The notes under the pieces: generated by a model
The model's input: the letters and a program-made list of their open reading frames with translations, nothing else
The model's database searches: none
What the model was told of the DNA's origin: nothing
Origin: Caprella mutica
Taxonomy: Eukaryota > Arthropoda > Malacostraca > Amphipoda > Caprellidae
Direction: 5' to 3'
NCBI GenBank assembly: GCA_947561585.1
Contig: CANNZV010000499.1
Coordinates: 186,001-250,000 of the forward strand
DNA: 64,000 bases
Shown here: in pieces, positions 1 to 11,399 of the stretch
Numbering within the stretch: the first letter of the stretch is position 1
Layout of the letters: every line of letters starts with the position of its first letter
Position numbers and translations under genes: made by a program

Positions 1-189
1 CTTCTACTGATTATCTAATAATTAGTTTTCGTTTATCTTAAATGTAAACTAAATAAATCTTCATAAGTTATTCGCATTTCATCAGTTATACCGCCCACAA
101 GGCGGTAAGTTTGGCTCCCACGCTGCGCTCTCGCTGCTCTTAGACTGCTGTGATAAATACCCCGATCGGCTTAACCGCTGCCTCAAACA

Positions 190-500
190 TGCTCCTATTT
201 TCACTTGGGTTTGCCTTGTCTTTTATGGAAATTAAATACACCACAAATAGCACTATATGATATAATTTTATAAGTTATGAAATAGTCGTGTATCTTATTG
301 AACTCATTGGTACAAATTTTTCTTAAAATTCATTATATTCAAGTTCAATTCAGTATTAAAATATCAGATAATCGTAGAGCGCATGCTTCCAATAATCAAA
401 TCTATCCAAAAGGTTCTTGGATAATGACCAATCGTCCCACCAAATTTCATCCAATTTGATTGAATACTTTTAAGTTATTCGGATTATAAATATTGCAACT
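190..500. repeat. Dispersed repeat R1, uninterrupted copy
   Basis: This stretch matches a second copy at about 57285-57465 that continues at 61800-61885. Shared blocks include the phrase with 'ccacaaatag', the phrase 'cgtagagcgcat', and 'cctggataatgaccaatc' (here 'cttggataatgaccaatc'). It serves as the empty-site reference for the 4.3 kb insertion at 57466-61745. No coding potential is seen and its superfamily is unknown. Upstream bases 1-190 show nothing recognisable. Confidence 0.7.
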
Positions 501-915
501 TATTGAAGCTGTTCCTAAATTGCGGAAGGAATAATGAGTTATTCATACAGGGATAATATTGCTGTTTAAAACATAATTCCTAGTGCAAATATATATATAT
601 ATATTTTTTAATATTGATTGAAAATTCTTCCCTAAGGAATTATAAATGGGTTTGAATATTAATAATTGCACTTTTATGTTTTTCATCAATAAAATCCATA
701 TCCTGATTTTGCGAAGGTAATTAAAAGGTATCAACAAACTTGATTATCTCATTGGAAACATCTTGTGCCAAGATTGTTCCAACATAACAGCCCATGCTGT
801 CACCATTTTGGCCCATTTTGCAACAAAAAAAAACACAGTAACAAAACGATTTGTCAACCTAGTGCCCACATCGGCCCCATCAACTTGTGTTGCTTGGATA
901 GCTTCTTGAAGTTGG

Positions 916-1105
916 AGTGAGTGACGTCATCACTGCTGAGCCAAAGGGAAGTGATAGCTGCATGGAGAATAAGGGTCAATGGAGGGTTTATATTATGACA
1001 TCATCACTGCTGAGCCAATGGGAAGCGATAACTGTATGGAGAATGGTTGTCAATGGAGTATTTATTTTATGAAATCATCACTGCTGAGCCAATGGGAGGT
1101 GAAAT
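916..1105. repeat. Tandem repeat, ~75 bp unit, ~2.5 copies
   Basis: The phrase 'catcactgctgagccaa' recurs near 928, 1001 and 1076, and 'tggagaat..ggtcaatggag' recurs between them. The first unit contains TGACGTCA, a CRE-like palindrome, which may be chance. The rest of 500-1440 shows nothing I can name. Confidence 0.75.
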
Positions 1106-1448
1106 ATAATAAAAATAAAATAAAAGTTCATGCTTTAATGGATGAGATTTAGAAAATTTGAGGATGTTGCTACATCTATATAGAATGTATTGATGAAATG
1201 TAATTCTAAATCGGAATCTTTTTCGACAGTAAGTAGACTCTTGACACAAATAATAGCCAATGCAAAGGGACAGCGCCATATCATTGACAGTCATTGCATC
1301 AATTGACAGTGTGGTGTTTGTATTATTTTATTGAATGACGCTTGGCGATATATCCTCCATTGGAATAATTTACTTCATCAATAAATTAATTTGACCGGTG
1401 TGAATCATTAGACTTTTCAATCGGACTTTTCCATTACCATATTAACCG

Positions 1449-1560
1449 GTTAACAGACGTTTCATCAACAGACGTTTCACCGACAGACGTTCCGTCGACA
1501 GACATTTCGTCGACAGGACTTTTCGTCGTCAAGACGTTTCGTCGTTAAATTTTTGTAAAA
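1449..1560. repeat. GTCGAC/ACGTTT minisatellite, FB-1 left end
   Basis: There are about seven degenerate copies of a 15 bp unit, read here as GACAGACGTTTCGTC. It is the reverse complement of the array at 10090-10240. Each unit junction carries a near-perfect GTCGAC palindrome. Confidence 0.85.
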
Positions 1561-2151
1561 TGGATATTAACACACTCTAATGTTACAAAACATGTACTTT
1601 GACAGAATAATGTATCAAATGATGAAATAGAATAATGGTAAGGAGAAAACTATTAAATAAATTTCAATCGTTTACCTACTTTAATACTAAACTAACCAAA
1701 ACTATTCAATAATAACAAATTATTTAAAGTATTTTGAAAAATTGTACATATATGTAAGACAAAACTAAATTATACATATATCGCATCAAATAACGAAATC
1801 ATTGAAATCTAAATGACTGTAACACAAAGATCATTCTTAAATTTAATTCTTTTTCTATAAGTAGCCTTGTGTCACAACTGCCTATTAGTATCTTGCCATG
1901 TTGGGTTGGGTAAATGTGTCGTTTCGAGTACTTTAAGAATATTAATAATAATTTATTAGTTCTACAATATTATGTAATAACCTCAATTTTTTTTCTTGTA
2001 GGATCACAAACTCGAAGATGGGATATCGTTCGATAACTCTGAACTTTTTGTATTTTAAAGCTAACTACTGGTTTCAAAGAATCACTTTTTGGTAAAACAA
2101 TAACCTATGTATCTATTTTCAGTAATTGGCTTCCTTCTTGGAAATCGTAGT

Positions 2152-2353
2152 AAATTTATGAAGTGAAGAGCGAATGACACAACGAATATACTTAGCATCC
2201 TTTTATTTTCTTGGAGCTTTCGAATAAATCAATATTCATTAACAATATCCTAATTTTGACTAATTTTAAACTAAATAAATATAAATAAAGTCTAAAACTA
2301 AATATAAATATATAGTTTTTCGTTGTGTCATTCGCTCTTCACTTCATAAATTT
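2152..2353. mobile_element. Small MITE inserted in FB-1 copy i
   Basis: Terminal inverted repeats of more than 30 bp begin AAATTTATGAAGTGAAGAGC and end with the matching inverse at 2353. The insertion is absent from the equivalent place in the FB-1 copy at about 59455-59470. No coding capacity. Superfamily unassigned. Confidence 0.75.
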
Positions 2354-2521
2354 CCTAAGTATCTGTAATCATTCAACGGCGAGATTTTCATATTAAATCT
2401 TGACTTTTAATCTAGGATTACCTCTTAATTAGAAAAAACCCGCAGTAAACGAACAGTGGACATTTACCAACTGAAAATGACTTGTCAATTACAAATCCGG
2501 CGAATATAAATCATATTATTA

Positions 2522-2787
2522 CTAGTACAGTACCTGTTATTGAATTTAAATTATATTCGAATGCAAGAATGTATTATGGATACACATATATTCTGATTAA
2601 ACAAAAAATTGTCTCTCAAAAGCCAAAATATATTTATTTAAATAATTAGTGTCAATATTATTGAAGCCCGTAGTCATGATGACACTACAAATGATTTTTT
2701 TTTCCTTTTAATATGTATTTCTTAATAAAAGTGTGACACACGGACGGACGGACGGACGGACGAACGCGGCTCTTATTATAGTATAGA
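2522..2787 (-). mobile_element. Short non-autonomous Helitron
   Basis: Read on the minus strand, the element begins TCTATACTATAATAAGAGCC (right edge) and ends CTAG (left edge), flanked by T, matching the canonical Helitron 5'-TC...CTRR-3' rule. A run of cggacgga repeats sits next to the 5' end. It is inserted in the middle of FB-1 copy i, at the same place as the Helitron in the copy at 59626. Confidence 0.75.
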
Positions 2788-2790
2788 AGA

Positions 2791-3131
2791 TTAGTACTGT
2801 ACCTGTTGTTCATTCACTGAGAGTCTTATTAATATAATGGGTTTGAGATTATATTCAAATGCACACTTATGTATACATATTAATAATAATATATTCAATT
2901 TATCAAAAATTATATTTTTAATCTTTATAATCAAATTTCTTATATTTCCAACTAATTAATTTCGTGTAATGATACTGCAGCAAATTATTAGTTTTTCTTT
3001 TTTATTATTGTTTCTTTGATTTTTTTTTCCTCTTATTTGCACCAACTTTATGAAGCGCTGTTGATAGAATGCCTGTTTAACTCATTTTGTGACACACGGA
3101 CAGACAGACGCGGCTCTTATTATAGTGTAGA
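2791..3131 (-). mobile_element. Second short non-autonomous Helitron, adjacent
   Basis: It lies only three bases from the previous copy. The right edge again carries the 'ggctcttattatag' end, and about 90 bp next to it (including 'gcgctgttgatagaatg') is shared with the 5' end of the large Helitron ending at 8898. The left edge reads TTAG instead of CTAG. It is non-coding. The following 3132-3727 holds nothing recognised. Confidence 0.7.
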
Positions 3132-3934
3132 TAAGTGTATTTACTCGTTAAGAATAACGTGTTCTCGATTGCATCCCTTTCAATATTTGTGTAAAATAAC
3201 TTTCAACACTTTGGTCCGTGCCCTCAGATTTAATTGAAGTTATTAAATGCATAAGGACGATAATATTATAATTATATCATCGACATAGATTTACAGAGAA
3301 TATAAATTTTAAGACAGAGGTTGCAAATAATTCTTTATAAACTTACACTGTAGATTTAAAATAATTCGTATTTCAGTTATAGTAATAATCATTTATTCCA
3401 CTCATATAAGAATTGGTATTCATACGACCACCTGCTAACATATTTAGTCTAACTTCTGAATGGCTAAAATCAGAGCCGTTCTTGTGGGACACTATGGATG
3501 GTAGGTTATATAATATATACCTTATTTTCCTCCTCAGTGTGATTCGTGACGTAGCGAGGGGAGGTGTTGATGAAATGTGCGGTCACGCCAATTAACTTTC
3601 TTATGTTGTTTTCAGAGTGTTTCAGCAACTTAATTTTTTGAGCAGTATTGAAATAATACGTTTCAAAGCATATTCATATAGGTATTTCATAATTTATTTA
3701 GGTTAATAGTACATATTATAATATATACTAGTACAATACCCGTTACTTTAATGAAGAGGATGATACTTTTAATTAAATCATCACTTCTCTTTTTATATAA
3801 AAAAGGTAAATGTGAAAACAGAAATAAATCTTTCATAATAAAAAAAAGTTAAGTTTACTCATAAAACAAAGTTACAATAATACTTATACAATGTAAAGTG
3901 CACAATTTTTAATGTTTCACGTAGAGTCTAATAT

Positions 3935-5387
3935 TCATACAATTTCAGTATATACAACATTTCTTGTGAATTTCTTGGTGACCGTAGGATTTCTCTGCCT
4001 TTGTCTTGAATTATGTTGAAAATACTCATTTTGATTAGCATAAATTCTTACATTATCTGGGTCTCCAACTCTACTTATTGCTATACGTACATTTGACCGT
4101 GAGTGAAAACTGGATTAGGTCAATAAATGCCACATTTTGAAAGGGTTTGCCCTTGACTTTTGTTGATAGACATAGCAAATGCAGGTCTTATTATTGGGAA
4201 TTGACGCCTTTACAGAGTGAAAGGCAAGTCAGAATCAGAAGGCGTAAGATTGATTCGAGGAATCAAAAGCACTTGTCCAACATCAACTCCACTAAGCTTT
4301 TTAGCAATTTTTAAATTTGGAGTTGCTGCATAAATTTTGTATCTTATGCCATTACAATGGCCGTTTCTGTGGTCTAAATTCCTTAATAACATTATTGGTG
4401 CGCCAATTTTCTATATAAGCTCATGTGGAGGCAGACCACTTAGATTGATCGAATTTAAAAACTCAGGAAGAGACAGTGCACCTTGATTTTCATCTGCAAC
4501 AGAGTCAATACTTTTCAACGAAATTAATATTCCAGGAAGTTTATTATTTAAAATGCTATTCAAATGGTCAACATCTTCATTCTTAGATGTCAAAATAGCT
4601 CTGGACGAATCCAGGAGTCATTTTGGAGATTGAAAGCAAATTCTTCATACACAAAATCAATTAATTCTTCTTTTGAAGCAACAGTGATACATCTGGAGAG
4701 CTCAATTGCATCTGGATACTGAACAACTGGCGATGGTGAAATTCTTCCTTCTCCTAATTGAAGAAGCCATTGTGCGTGATTATTTAGTCTAGCGATACGT
4801 GTTAAGTCACCATTATTCAAGCAGTTTCGCACTCGGATGTTTGTGGTTAAGTGGAAAATTTGACAATGTTGCCATAATGGGGATTTTTTCATAGACGAAT
4901 TCACTAAAGTTGATCGCTGCCCTCTCCGAACAACGGGAAAAATTTGACGGAAATCCCCGCCAACAACTAAAAGTTTCCCCCCGAAAAGTAAATCGTTATT
5001 CATTATATCCTTGAGATTACGGTCAAGAGATTCGAGAAGAAAACGGTGGCTCATTGGAGCTTCATCCCAAATCAATAAGTTTGCATCATGTAGAAGACGA
5101 CCAGTTAAATCGAGAGGAGAAATTTTGCAAGTCGATGTACTTGTGACTGGAATAGGAAATTTGAAGCGAGAATGTGCGGTTCGACCTATTTTTAGTAGAG
5201 TTGTAGCTATTCCTGATGAGGCAGTACCAATTGCCACACTTCCTGATTGACGAACATACGATAACAAAACATTGAGGAGGAAAGTCTTGCCTGTTCCTCC
5301 TGGAGCATCGATGAATATAAATCCAGCTTCCATTCCGTCAATTTTCTGTTTTGCTGCATTAATTAAATATTTGTCGCTGTTCTTCAT
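3935..5387 (-). pseudogene. Helitron PIF1-family helicase, broken
   Basis: This encodes the C-terminal helicase of a Helitron RepHel protein, a superfamily 1B 5'-3' DNA helicase thought to unwind the donor strand during transposition. The longest open stretch (4590-5387) has Walker A (APGGTGKT), Walker B (LLIWDEAPM), motif III (GGDFRQIFPVV) and the LTTNIRVRN region. Further pieces at 4411-4593 and 4210-4392 give the DH..N and 'LLRNLD...G' regions. At about 4100-4180 lies the C-terminal SINKSQGQTL motif, followed by AISRVG after an in-frame stop and a small frameshift near 4080-4125. It ends with a stop at 3935-3937. With several breaks it cannot make a full helicase. The identification is strong; activity is excluded. 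Confidence 0.88.
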
Positions 5388-5473
5388 TCAAGAGATGAAT
5401 ATGTTTTTCAAAAAATAGTCCTCCTGTTCTATCAACTTCTTCATTATGTAAGAAATTTTCAGTGTTGTTAAGA

Positions 5474-6893
5474 TTATGGTTTGCCATCTCTTTTCAAAAG
5501 GCCGCGCTTTTGAAATTCTATAGTGTTGACATGTGCGACCAATTTTCCTAGTACGCCAGATTTTATGTCACTTAGTAATTCCTGTTGTTTGAGTTTAAAA
5601 ACTCGAGCAGTTAAATCTGGACGATCTAGAGAGGATTGACCTGGAATTAATTTTTTAACAATTTCCGTCCATTTTGGATTGCATGTAAAGTTTATAAAAA
5701 GTGCGTGTTTTCCAAATTTTCGAACGATGGCCATTGCATCTTGATAATGTTTTGCCATATACCATGCACTTCCGGTAAATGAACTTGGTAATATATATTT
5801 CCTACCTACACGGTCTGCATCTCCTGCAACGACTTTGTCAGCAAGTCCACTGTGTAGTTCTGCTCTCAATACACTTTAATTATTTCGAATAAATTTGAGT
5901 CGGCATGATTGAATTTTGGCATATTGATCATCTCAATATTGCTGAAAAAGTCTGTTACCTTTATGAAGAATATTGGAAGATCCAGTTTTCTTCATTATTC
6001 TATATGAGTAGAATTGTAAACAGGAAACAATTCTGTTCCCACGAGCGTTTGAATATTCAAATGCCAACCATCAATTCCACCTGGGAAAAAAGAATTATAC
6101 ATCATAGGATCGTATGACCTAGGGGAAATGCTGATCATTTGTAAGTTTGAGTTGTCATTGTCATTTGCACGAAATTTGAACGTCATCACTCTTTGTTGAT
6201 CTAGATTTTCATCATTTTCATTTGGAATCAAAATTGCAACTTCATTGCATGACGGTAAATTATATCGTCGAGAGTGTTCGCTTGCGGGTCTTCTGTCAGC
6301 ATGTAAACCAATTTCAAAAATTTCAGGTATATTTCCAAGATCTAATTATTGTTCTTGAATAGACAAAAATGATCTTAGATAAGAGTTATTCTGATTAATC
6401 ATCGCGGAATGAATAGTACGAAAAATGTCTTCATCATAATTGTGCATAGTATTATTATTCTTTATTCTTGCAGTTCTATGTCGAACTTGTTCCTCGGGTC
6501 GTAAAAATATGTTTGAAGGCATGTAGGTGGCTCAGTTAAACTATTTCTTGGAGGTCCCATTAACCTATACACAACACCTTGAATCCTATAATTTGAAATT
6601 CCGTTGGTGATAGTGGCATTATCTACTCTCATGCTACACATAGCCATTGCACTGTTAAAGCGTCGTATTTTTTTTCTAAAATATTTACAAATTGCTGTAT
6701 TATTGACGAACAAATTATTTAGATCTTCTGGTAGCTCAGGTATATTAGAAATTTGAATCAAACCTGATTTACATACAACCAATTCAAAAATTAGGATTAA
6801 TTCGACTTCCACTCGTTTTTTCTCACATGAACATAAGGGAATTGCAAAAACGGCAATAAACCTCCATTGTACCACAATTGTGACGAAAAACAT
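5474..6893 (-). pseudogene. Helitron Rep N-terminal region, broken
   Basis: Three minus-strand pieces carry Helitron-like N-terminal domain signatures. The piece 6462-6893 has 'RKKIRRFNSAMAMCSM', 'YRIQGVVYRLMG' and 'YFYDPRNKFDIE'. The piece 5995-6231 has 'RSYDPMMYNSFFPGGIDGW'. The piece 5474-5869 has 'FINFTCNPKWTEI' and 'DRPDLTARVFKLK', ending at 'FQKRGL'. In intact family members the HUH nickase motif follows immediately; here it is lost, as is everything up to the helicase. The pieces lie in different frames separated by stops. The role in intact elements is single-strand nicking and joining. Confidence 0.85.
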
Positions 6894-6919
6894 TGATGTC
6901 CACTTCTAAAAGAGTATCT

Positions 6920-8061
6920 ACAGCTTTTAACATTAATTTAAAACAATTCAAGTTTAATTTAAAATGAGTAAAGTTTAATTTAAAATAAATCAAGTTTAAT
7001 TTAAAATAAATCAAGTTATATTTAAAATAGTTCAACTTTAATTTAAAAAAAAATCAAGATTATGGTAGGCAATGATAGATTATGGTGGGCAATGAAAGAT
7101 TATGGTAGGCAATGAAAGATTATGGTGGGCAATGAATGATTATTGTGGGCAATGAATGATTATTGTGGGCAATGAATGATTATGGTGGGCAATGAATGAT
7201 TATGGTGGGCGATGAATGATTATGGTGGGCGATGAATGATTATGGTGGGCAATGAATGATTATGGTGGGCAATGAATGATTATGGTGGGCAATGAATGAT
7301 TATGGTGGGCAATGAATGAGTATGGTGGGCAATGAATGAGTATGGTGGGCAATGAATGAGTATGGTGGGCAATGAATGAGTATGGTGGGCAATGAATGAT
7401 TATGGTGGGCAATGAATGATTATGGTGGGCAATGAATGATTATGGTGGGCAATGAATGATTATGGTGGGCAATGAATGATTATGGTGGGCAATGGATGAT
7501 TATGGTGGGCAATGAATGATTATGGTGGGCAATGAATGATTATGGTGGGCAATGAATGATTATGGTGGGCAATGAATGATTATGGTGGGCAATGAATGAT
7601 TATGGTGGGCAATGAAAGATTATGGTGGGCAATGAAAGATTATGGTGGGCAATGAAAGATTATGGTGGGCAATGAAAGAACTATAAAAGGTATACTCTCC
7701 TGATCTCATTCCCTCCCATTACTAATATAATGATATTAGTGCAGAGATTCCGTTGTGTGATATCGAGGACCCGTAGAATTTAATTTTTTAATTAAACTTG
7801 ATTTTTTTTAAATTAAACTTGATTTATTTTAAATATAACTTGATTTATTTTAAATTAAACTTGATTTATTTTAAATTAAAGTTTAACTATTTTAAATATA
7901 ACTTGATTTATTTTAAATTAAACTTGATTTATTTTATATTAAACTTGATTCGTTTTAAATTAAACTTGATTTATTTTAAATTAAACTTGATTTATTTTAA
8001 ATTAAACTTGACTTATTTTAAATTAAACTTGAATTGTTATAAATTAATGTTAAAAATCTGT
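6920..8061. mobile_element. Foldback-like element FB-2 inside the Helitron
   Basis: The two ends are inverted copies: left ACAGCTTTTAACATTAATTT and right the inverse of ACAGATTTTTAACATTAATT. Each arm then becomes a tandem array of a ~20 bp unit (AAACTTGATTTATTTTAAAT and its inverse), about 6 copies on the left and 13 on the right. The core is a long 20 bp minisatellite plus about 110 bp of unique sequence (7680-7790). I found no clean target duplication. Open readings across the arms are translations of the repeat, not genes. Confidence 0.75.
7063..7679. repeat. 20 bp minisatellite, ~30 copies, core of FB-2
   Basis: The unit reads GATTATGGTGGGCAATGAAT and is highly homogeneous, with minor variants (gag for gat, aag for atg) arranged in blocks, which suggests recent local expansion. 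Confidence 0.95.
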
Positions 8062-8273
8062 ATATCATACTGCCTCTAGATATTTAGGTTCGGTGATAAA
8101 TTTGCTCCTGCTGTTCGATGATGTTCCGCATTTTATATTAAAATCTGTTCTCTTCTTTCTTGAGTTGAATTTTCTCTAGCTATTCGATGTTGTTCCGCAT
8201 TTTGTATTGAAATCTGTTCTCTTCTTTCTTGAGATAAATTTTCTCTTGCTGTTCGATGCTGCTCCACATCTTG

Positions 8274-8444
8274 TTATGAAATGATTGCCCGTCGCGTTTG
8301 GCTCATTCTATCTTGAGCTTCTCGTTGTCGAATTGCATTACTTTGTCTGACAGCCTCTAGCTGTGCATTTGTCATATTTCGTCTTCTTTCTTGTTGTCGA
8401 ATTCTAGCAGCTTCTCTTATTTGGGACCGGCTATGTTCACTCAT
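8274..8444 (-). pseudogene. Arg-rich N-terminus of Helitron Rep
   Basis: A reading starting at the methionine at 8444 (MSEHSRSQIREAARIRQQER) is rich in Arg, Gln, Ala and Glu and resembles the repetitive basic leader of many Helitron Rep proteins. Homologous degenerate repeats of the same wording ('gctgttcgatg.tgttccgcat') continue at 8110-8273. It is separated from the rest of Rep by the inserted element at 6920-8061. Assignment rests on composition and position, so it is moderate. Confidence 0.5.
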
Positions 8445-8898
8445 TATGTAGATTTTCTTGTAATTTTTTGGATTAATATACATATACTTTAGGCTTTTAA
8501 TTTTAGTTGAAAAATGCTGAAGTTGCTGCCTTATATATAATTTGTTATCAACTCGAATCCTAGATACGATCGAGGATATTATTACATAAAATCGGTAATA
8601 ATTCAATTAATTATTTTTATTTAAAAAGTTAAAGCAAATACATATTAATATATTCAATTTATCAAAAATTATATTTTTTACTTTTTAGAATCAAAACTCA
8701 CATTTCAAATTAATAGTTCTAGTGTGACCCCCGTAGTCATGAAACTGCAGCAAATTATTAGTTTTCTTTTTCTATTACTGTTTCTTTGATTTTTCTGTTA
8801 TTTACACCAACTTTATAAAGCGCTGTTGATAGAATGACTGTTTAACACATTTTGTGACACACAGACGGACGGACAGACGGCTCTTATTATAGTATAGA

Positions 8899-9824
8899 TA
8901 CACTCGATATTTGAAATATATCCTTGCCTTAAGTATCTAAATCCGAACAATCATTTAAATCCATATTACTTATTTTTACAGCTTCAAGATTATTTTTTTG
9001 ACCTCAACAAGCACTAGTTAAACAGTGTTTAAAAGTATTAAAATGTCCTTTTGTCATATTGATTTTGTCATAATAATCTAATATGGTGAATTAAAATATA
9101 TATTTGTGGGATAATAGCATACATTTATCTCTCGTTACTATTACTGAAGTCTATTCTAGATGACGAATTAATTTTCCATAATTGTTTTGATTTCAAAAAA
9201 CTAAAATATAAGGTAAATTACGAATTATTGACCGGTTCCACATATTCGATCATATTAGAAAAAACTATAGAATAATTTTTATTTAAGTTTCATTCTATTT
9301 ATTATATTGTTTTTCTTATATGACCGTATATGTGAAACTGACCGATTATTCGTAACTTAAACTATAGCGTTGTAATTAAAATTTTAGAAAGAAGTTTGTA
9401 ATATTTTTACAATGAATAGAGTTTACTGTATATCATTTTGTCGCTGTTTTAAGTTAGCATCTCTTATATTTAAATAATATAACACGTAGGTATTTTTATC
9501 TTCATAAAATCTTGTGATTCAAGTGTTTACTTTTCCAAATGAATTAGTTAACATTCACTGGATCATGCAACGATGATATTTCATATTGGTAAATGTACTT
9601 TTAAATAAAAGATTGGGGAAAACAGATAGTAATAACCTCTCATATTATATACACCAGAGGGAGCGAGGAGTGCTGCACACCTATAAGGTTTAAAAGCGTC
9701 CTGCAGTCGCTACACAACTAGCTCTCTCTAGTATATATTATTACTCATGATTCAAAGCGTGACCGACCATAGACGGACAGACAGACAAATAAATATAGGG
9801 AAACTATTTATGGTGGGTGATAGA
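8899..9824. other. Non-coding spacer between Helitron and FB-1 right arm
   Basis: Apart from the MITE at 9210-9362 I see no gene. Bases 9750-9822 contain 'gacggacagacagac' and 'gatagatgaaac', which look like a worn Helitron 5' end and would mark the far edge of the DNA inserted in FB-1 copy i. Confidence 0.4.
9210..9362. mobile_element. MITE family M1, copy 1
   Basis: A ~150 bp palindromic element starting AGGTAAATTACGAATTATTG and ending with its inverse. The ends resemble those of the elements at 14940-15065 and 15924, all reading roughly GGTAAGTTACGAATTATCGG. Non-coding. Confidence 0.75.
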
Positions 9825-10240
9825 TGAAACGTAAATTATTGAGAGGAAATTGTTTTAATATTTTTTATAATCATAAACGTAACTCGACCCAAAATTATTG
9901 AATTACTTTTAAATAATTTGTTATTATTGAATAGTATTGGCTTAGTTGTAAAGCAGATAAACGATTGAAATATATTGAATAGTTTTCTTCCTTACCATTA
10001 TTCTATTTCATAATTTGATCGTGTGATACATTACTCTGCCAAAGTACATGTTTTGAAACATTTGAGTGCGTTAACATACATTTTACGAAAATTTGTCGAC
10101 GAAACGTCTGGTCGACGAAAAATCCTGTCGACTAAACGTCCTGTCGACGAAATGTCTGTCGACGAAACATCTGTCTGCGAAACGTCTGTCGACGAAACGT
10201 CTGTCGGCGAAACGTCTGTCGACGAAACGTCTGCACACCT
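9825..10240 (+). mobile_element. FB-1 copy i, right arm and end minisatellite
   Basis: The stretch from 'gaaacgtaaattattgagag' runs into the inverted counterpart of the left arm ('tttacgaaaatttgtcgacg') and ends in about nine copies of GTCGACGAAACGTCT at 10095-10233. The same right arm appears at 23463-23640 and 61243-61745. Open frames on both strands here are translations of the minisatellite. Confidence 0.8.
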
Positions 10241-10960
10241 ATTTACCGCATCACACAACATATAATTTAGGGGAAAAAAGACAATTTGGTGAACCTACAT
10301 CCTGTACCACTATTGGTACACGCGAACCCTTTGTTTTAATTTTTTTATTGATTTTTCTCCAACATATATTGAATAATTATAATAATGCTGTTGGTTAAGT
10401 AAGAAATAAAAATTGCAATATATAATTTGTAGAAATATACTACATATGTACGACTAAAACTATCAGAAATATATGTTATAATACAAATAAAATAGCAATA
10501 TATATATATATGCAAAAAAAAGATACAGATACGGCAATATACCGTCATATCTTATGATGCGGTTAATGTGTTATATGACGGATTTTAGATTTATGAATTT
10601 CAATTTTTGAACTTTGTATAATAGGATTACCAAAATAATACATGAGCTAAATGAAATAAATAAATATATATTCTTTACATTGACAATTTCAGGTGCAGGA
10701 ACTAAGTAAAAATATTATTTATTAATAATTTTGAATGTTTGTCATTCTTTAAATATTTTTATAATGAAAACATGTTGCGTGTGTGAACCGAAAAGTTCCA
10801 ATTAATTACAAACTGCTGACGGTGCAAATGTAGACTGGGAATTGGAATCTGAATTCCAACGAGTGGTTCCTGAGTCATTTATTGTCACTAACTGAAAAAC
10901 AATTAACAAAATCTAATTTGGCTGCTAGAGATTTCGGGTAATTAAAACAAATCCAATAGG
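10241..10960. other. No recognisable feature
   Basis: AT-rich sequence with short microsatellite runs (for example 'atatatatatat' near 10500). No gene or structured repeat is seen. Confidence 0.4.
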
Positions 10961-11395
10961 ATTGTTCGAAAGATTGGTATTGTTTGAAAGAATTTGGCTG
11001 CTAGAGATTTCGGGTAATTAAAACAAATCCAATAGGATTGTTCGAAAGATTGGTATTGTTTGAAAGATTGGTATTGTTTGAAAGAGTGGTAGTATTTTTG
11101 AATGAATGGTATTGTTTGAAAGAGTGGTATTGTTTGAAAGTATGGTATTGTTTGAAAGAATGGTATTGTTTGAAAGAGTGGTATTGGTTGAAAGAATGGT
11201 ATTGTTTGTAAGATTGGTATTGTTTGAATGATTGGTATTGTTTGAAAGATTGGTATTGTTTGGATGATTGGTATTGTTTGAAAGAATGGTATTGTTTGAA
11301 AGATTGGTATTGTTTGAAAGATTGGTATTGTTTGGATGATTGGTATTGTTTGAAAGATTGGTATTATTTCAAAAAATGGTATTGTTTGGAATAAC
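10914..11395. repeat. 19 bp tandem array with duplicated leader
   Basis: The unit is GTTTGAAAGATTGGTATTG, in about 20 copies. The leader 'ttggctgctagagatttcgg' with about 70 bp around it is present twice (10917-10983 and 10989-11055), so array and flank were duplicated together. A minus-strand open frame is only the repeat translated as a QTIPIF-like peptide. Confidence 0.9.
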
Positions 11396-11399
11396 AGAA

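Larger units (their letters stand above)
3728..8898 (-). mobile_element. Coding Helitron, 5.2 kb, broken
   Basis: The minus-strand 5' end TCTATACTATAATAAGAGCC lies at 8898 (flank A) and the 3' CTAG at 3728 (flank T), so the element sits between A and T as Helitrons do. Inside, on the minus strand, are pieces of the Rep N-terminal region (8444 down to 5474) and a PIF1-type helicase (5387 to 3935). The Rep HUH catalytic motif and the tyrosine motif are missing: the reading stops right after the conserved 'FQKRG' lead-in and the helicase follows within about 90 bases. It also contains an inserted Foldback-like element (6920-8061). It is therefore a degraded formerly autonomous copy, and the likely relative of the short copies nearby. 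Confidence 0.85.
1449..10240 (+). mobile_element. Foldback-like element FB-1, copy i, interrupted by Helitrons
   Basis: The element starts with a GTCGAC-rich minisatellite (1449-1560) and a left arm of about 180 bp, runs through a non-coding middle to 2521, then is interrupted. It resumes at about 9825 with the inverted right arm and ends with the minisatellite at 10090-10240. Comparison with the copy at 22724-23640, which lacks the insert, shows that 2522 to about 9822 is inserted DNA. Arms in inverted orientation made of short tandem repeats are the hallmark of Foldback elements (MULE-related in Drosophila). Outer flanks ATTAACCG and ATTTACCG could be an old, imperfect target duplication, but this is weak. 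No transposase is seen. Confidence 0.7.

Noticed and set aside
7798..8079. 93-codon frame FKLNLIYFK
   Set aside because: Translation of the ~20 bp arm repeat of FB-2.
6900..8080. Target duplication of FB-2
   Set aside because: Flanks GAGTATCT and ATATCATAC are not convincingly alike.
1440..10250. Target duplication of FB-1 copy i
   Set aside because: ATTAACCG and ATTTACCG match at seven of eight bases but sit at different distances from the arrays; kept only as a weak remark.
10023..10398. Three overlapping frames of 76-101 codons
   Set aside because: They translate the GTCGACGAAACGTCT minisatellite in several frames and on both strands.
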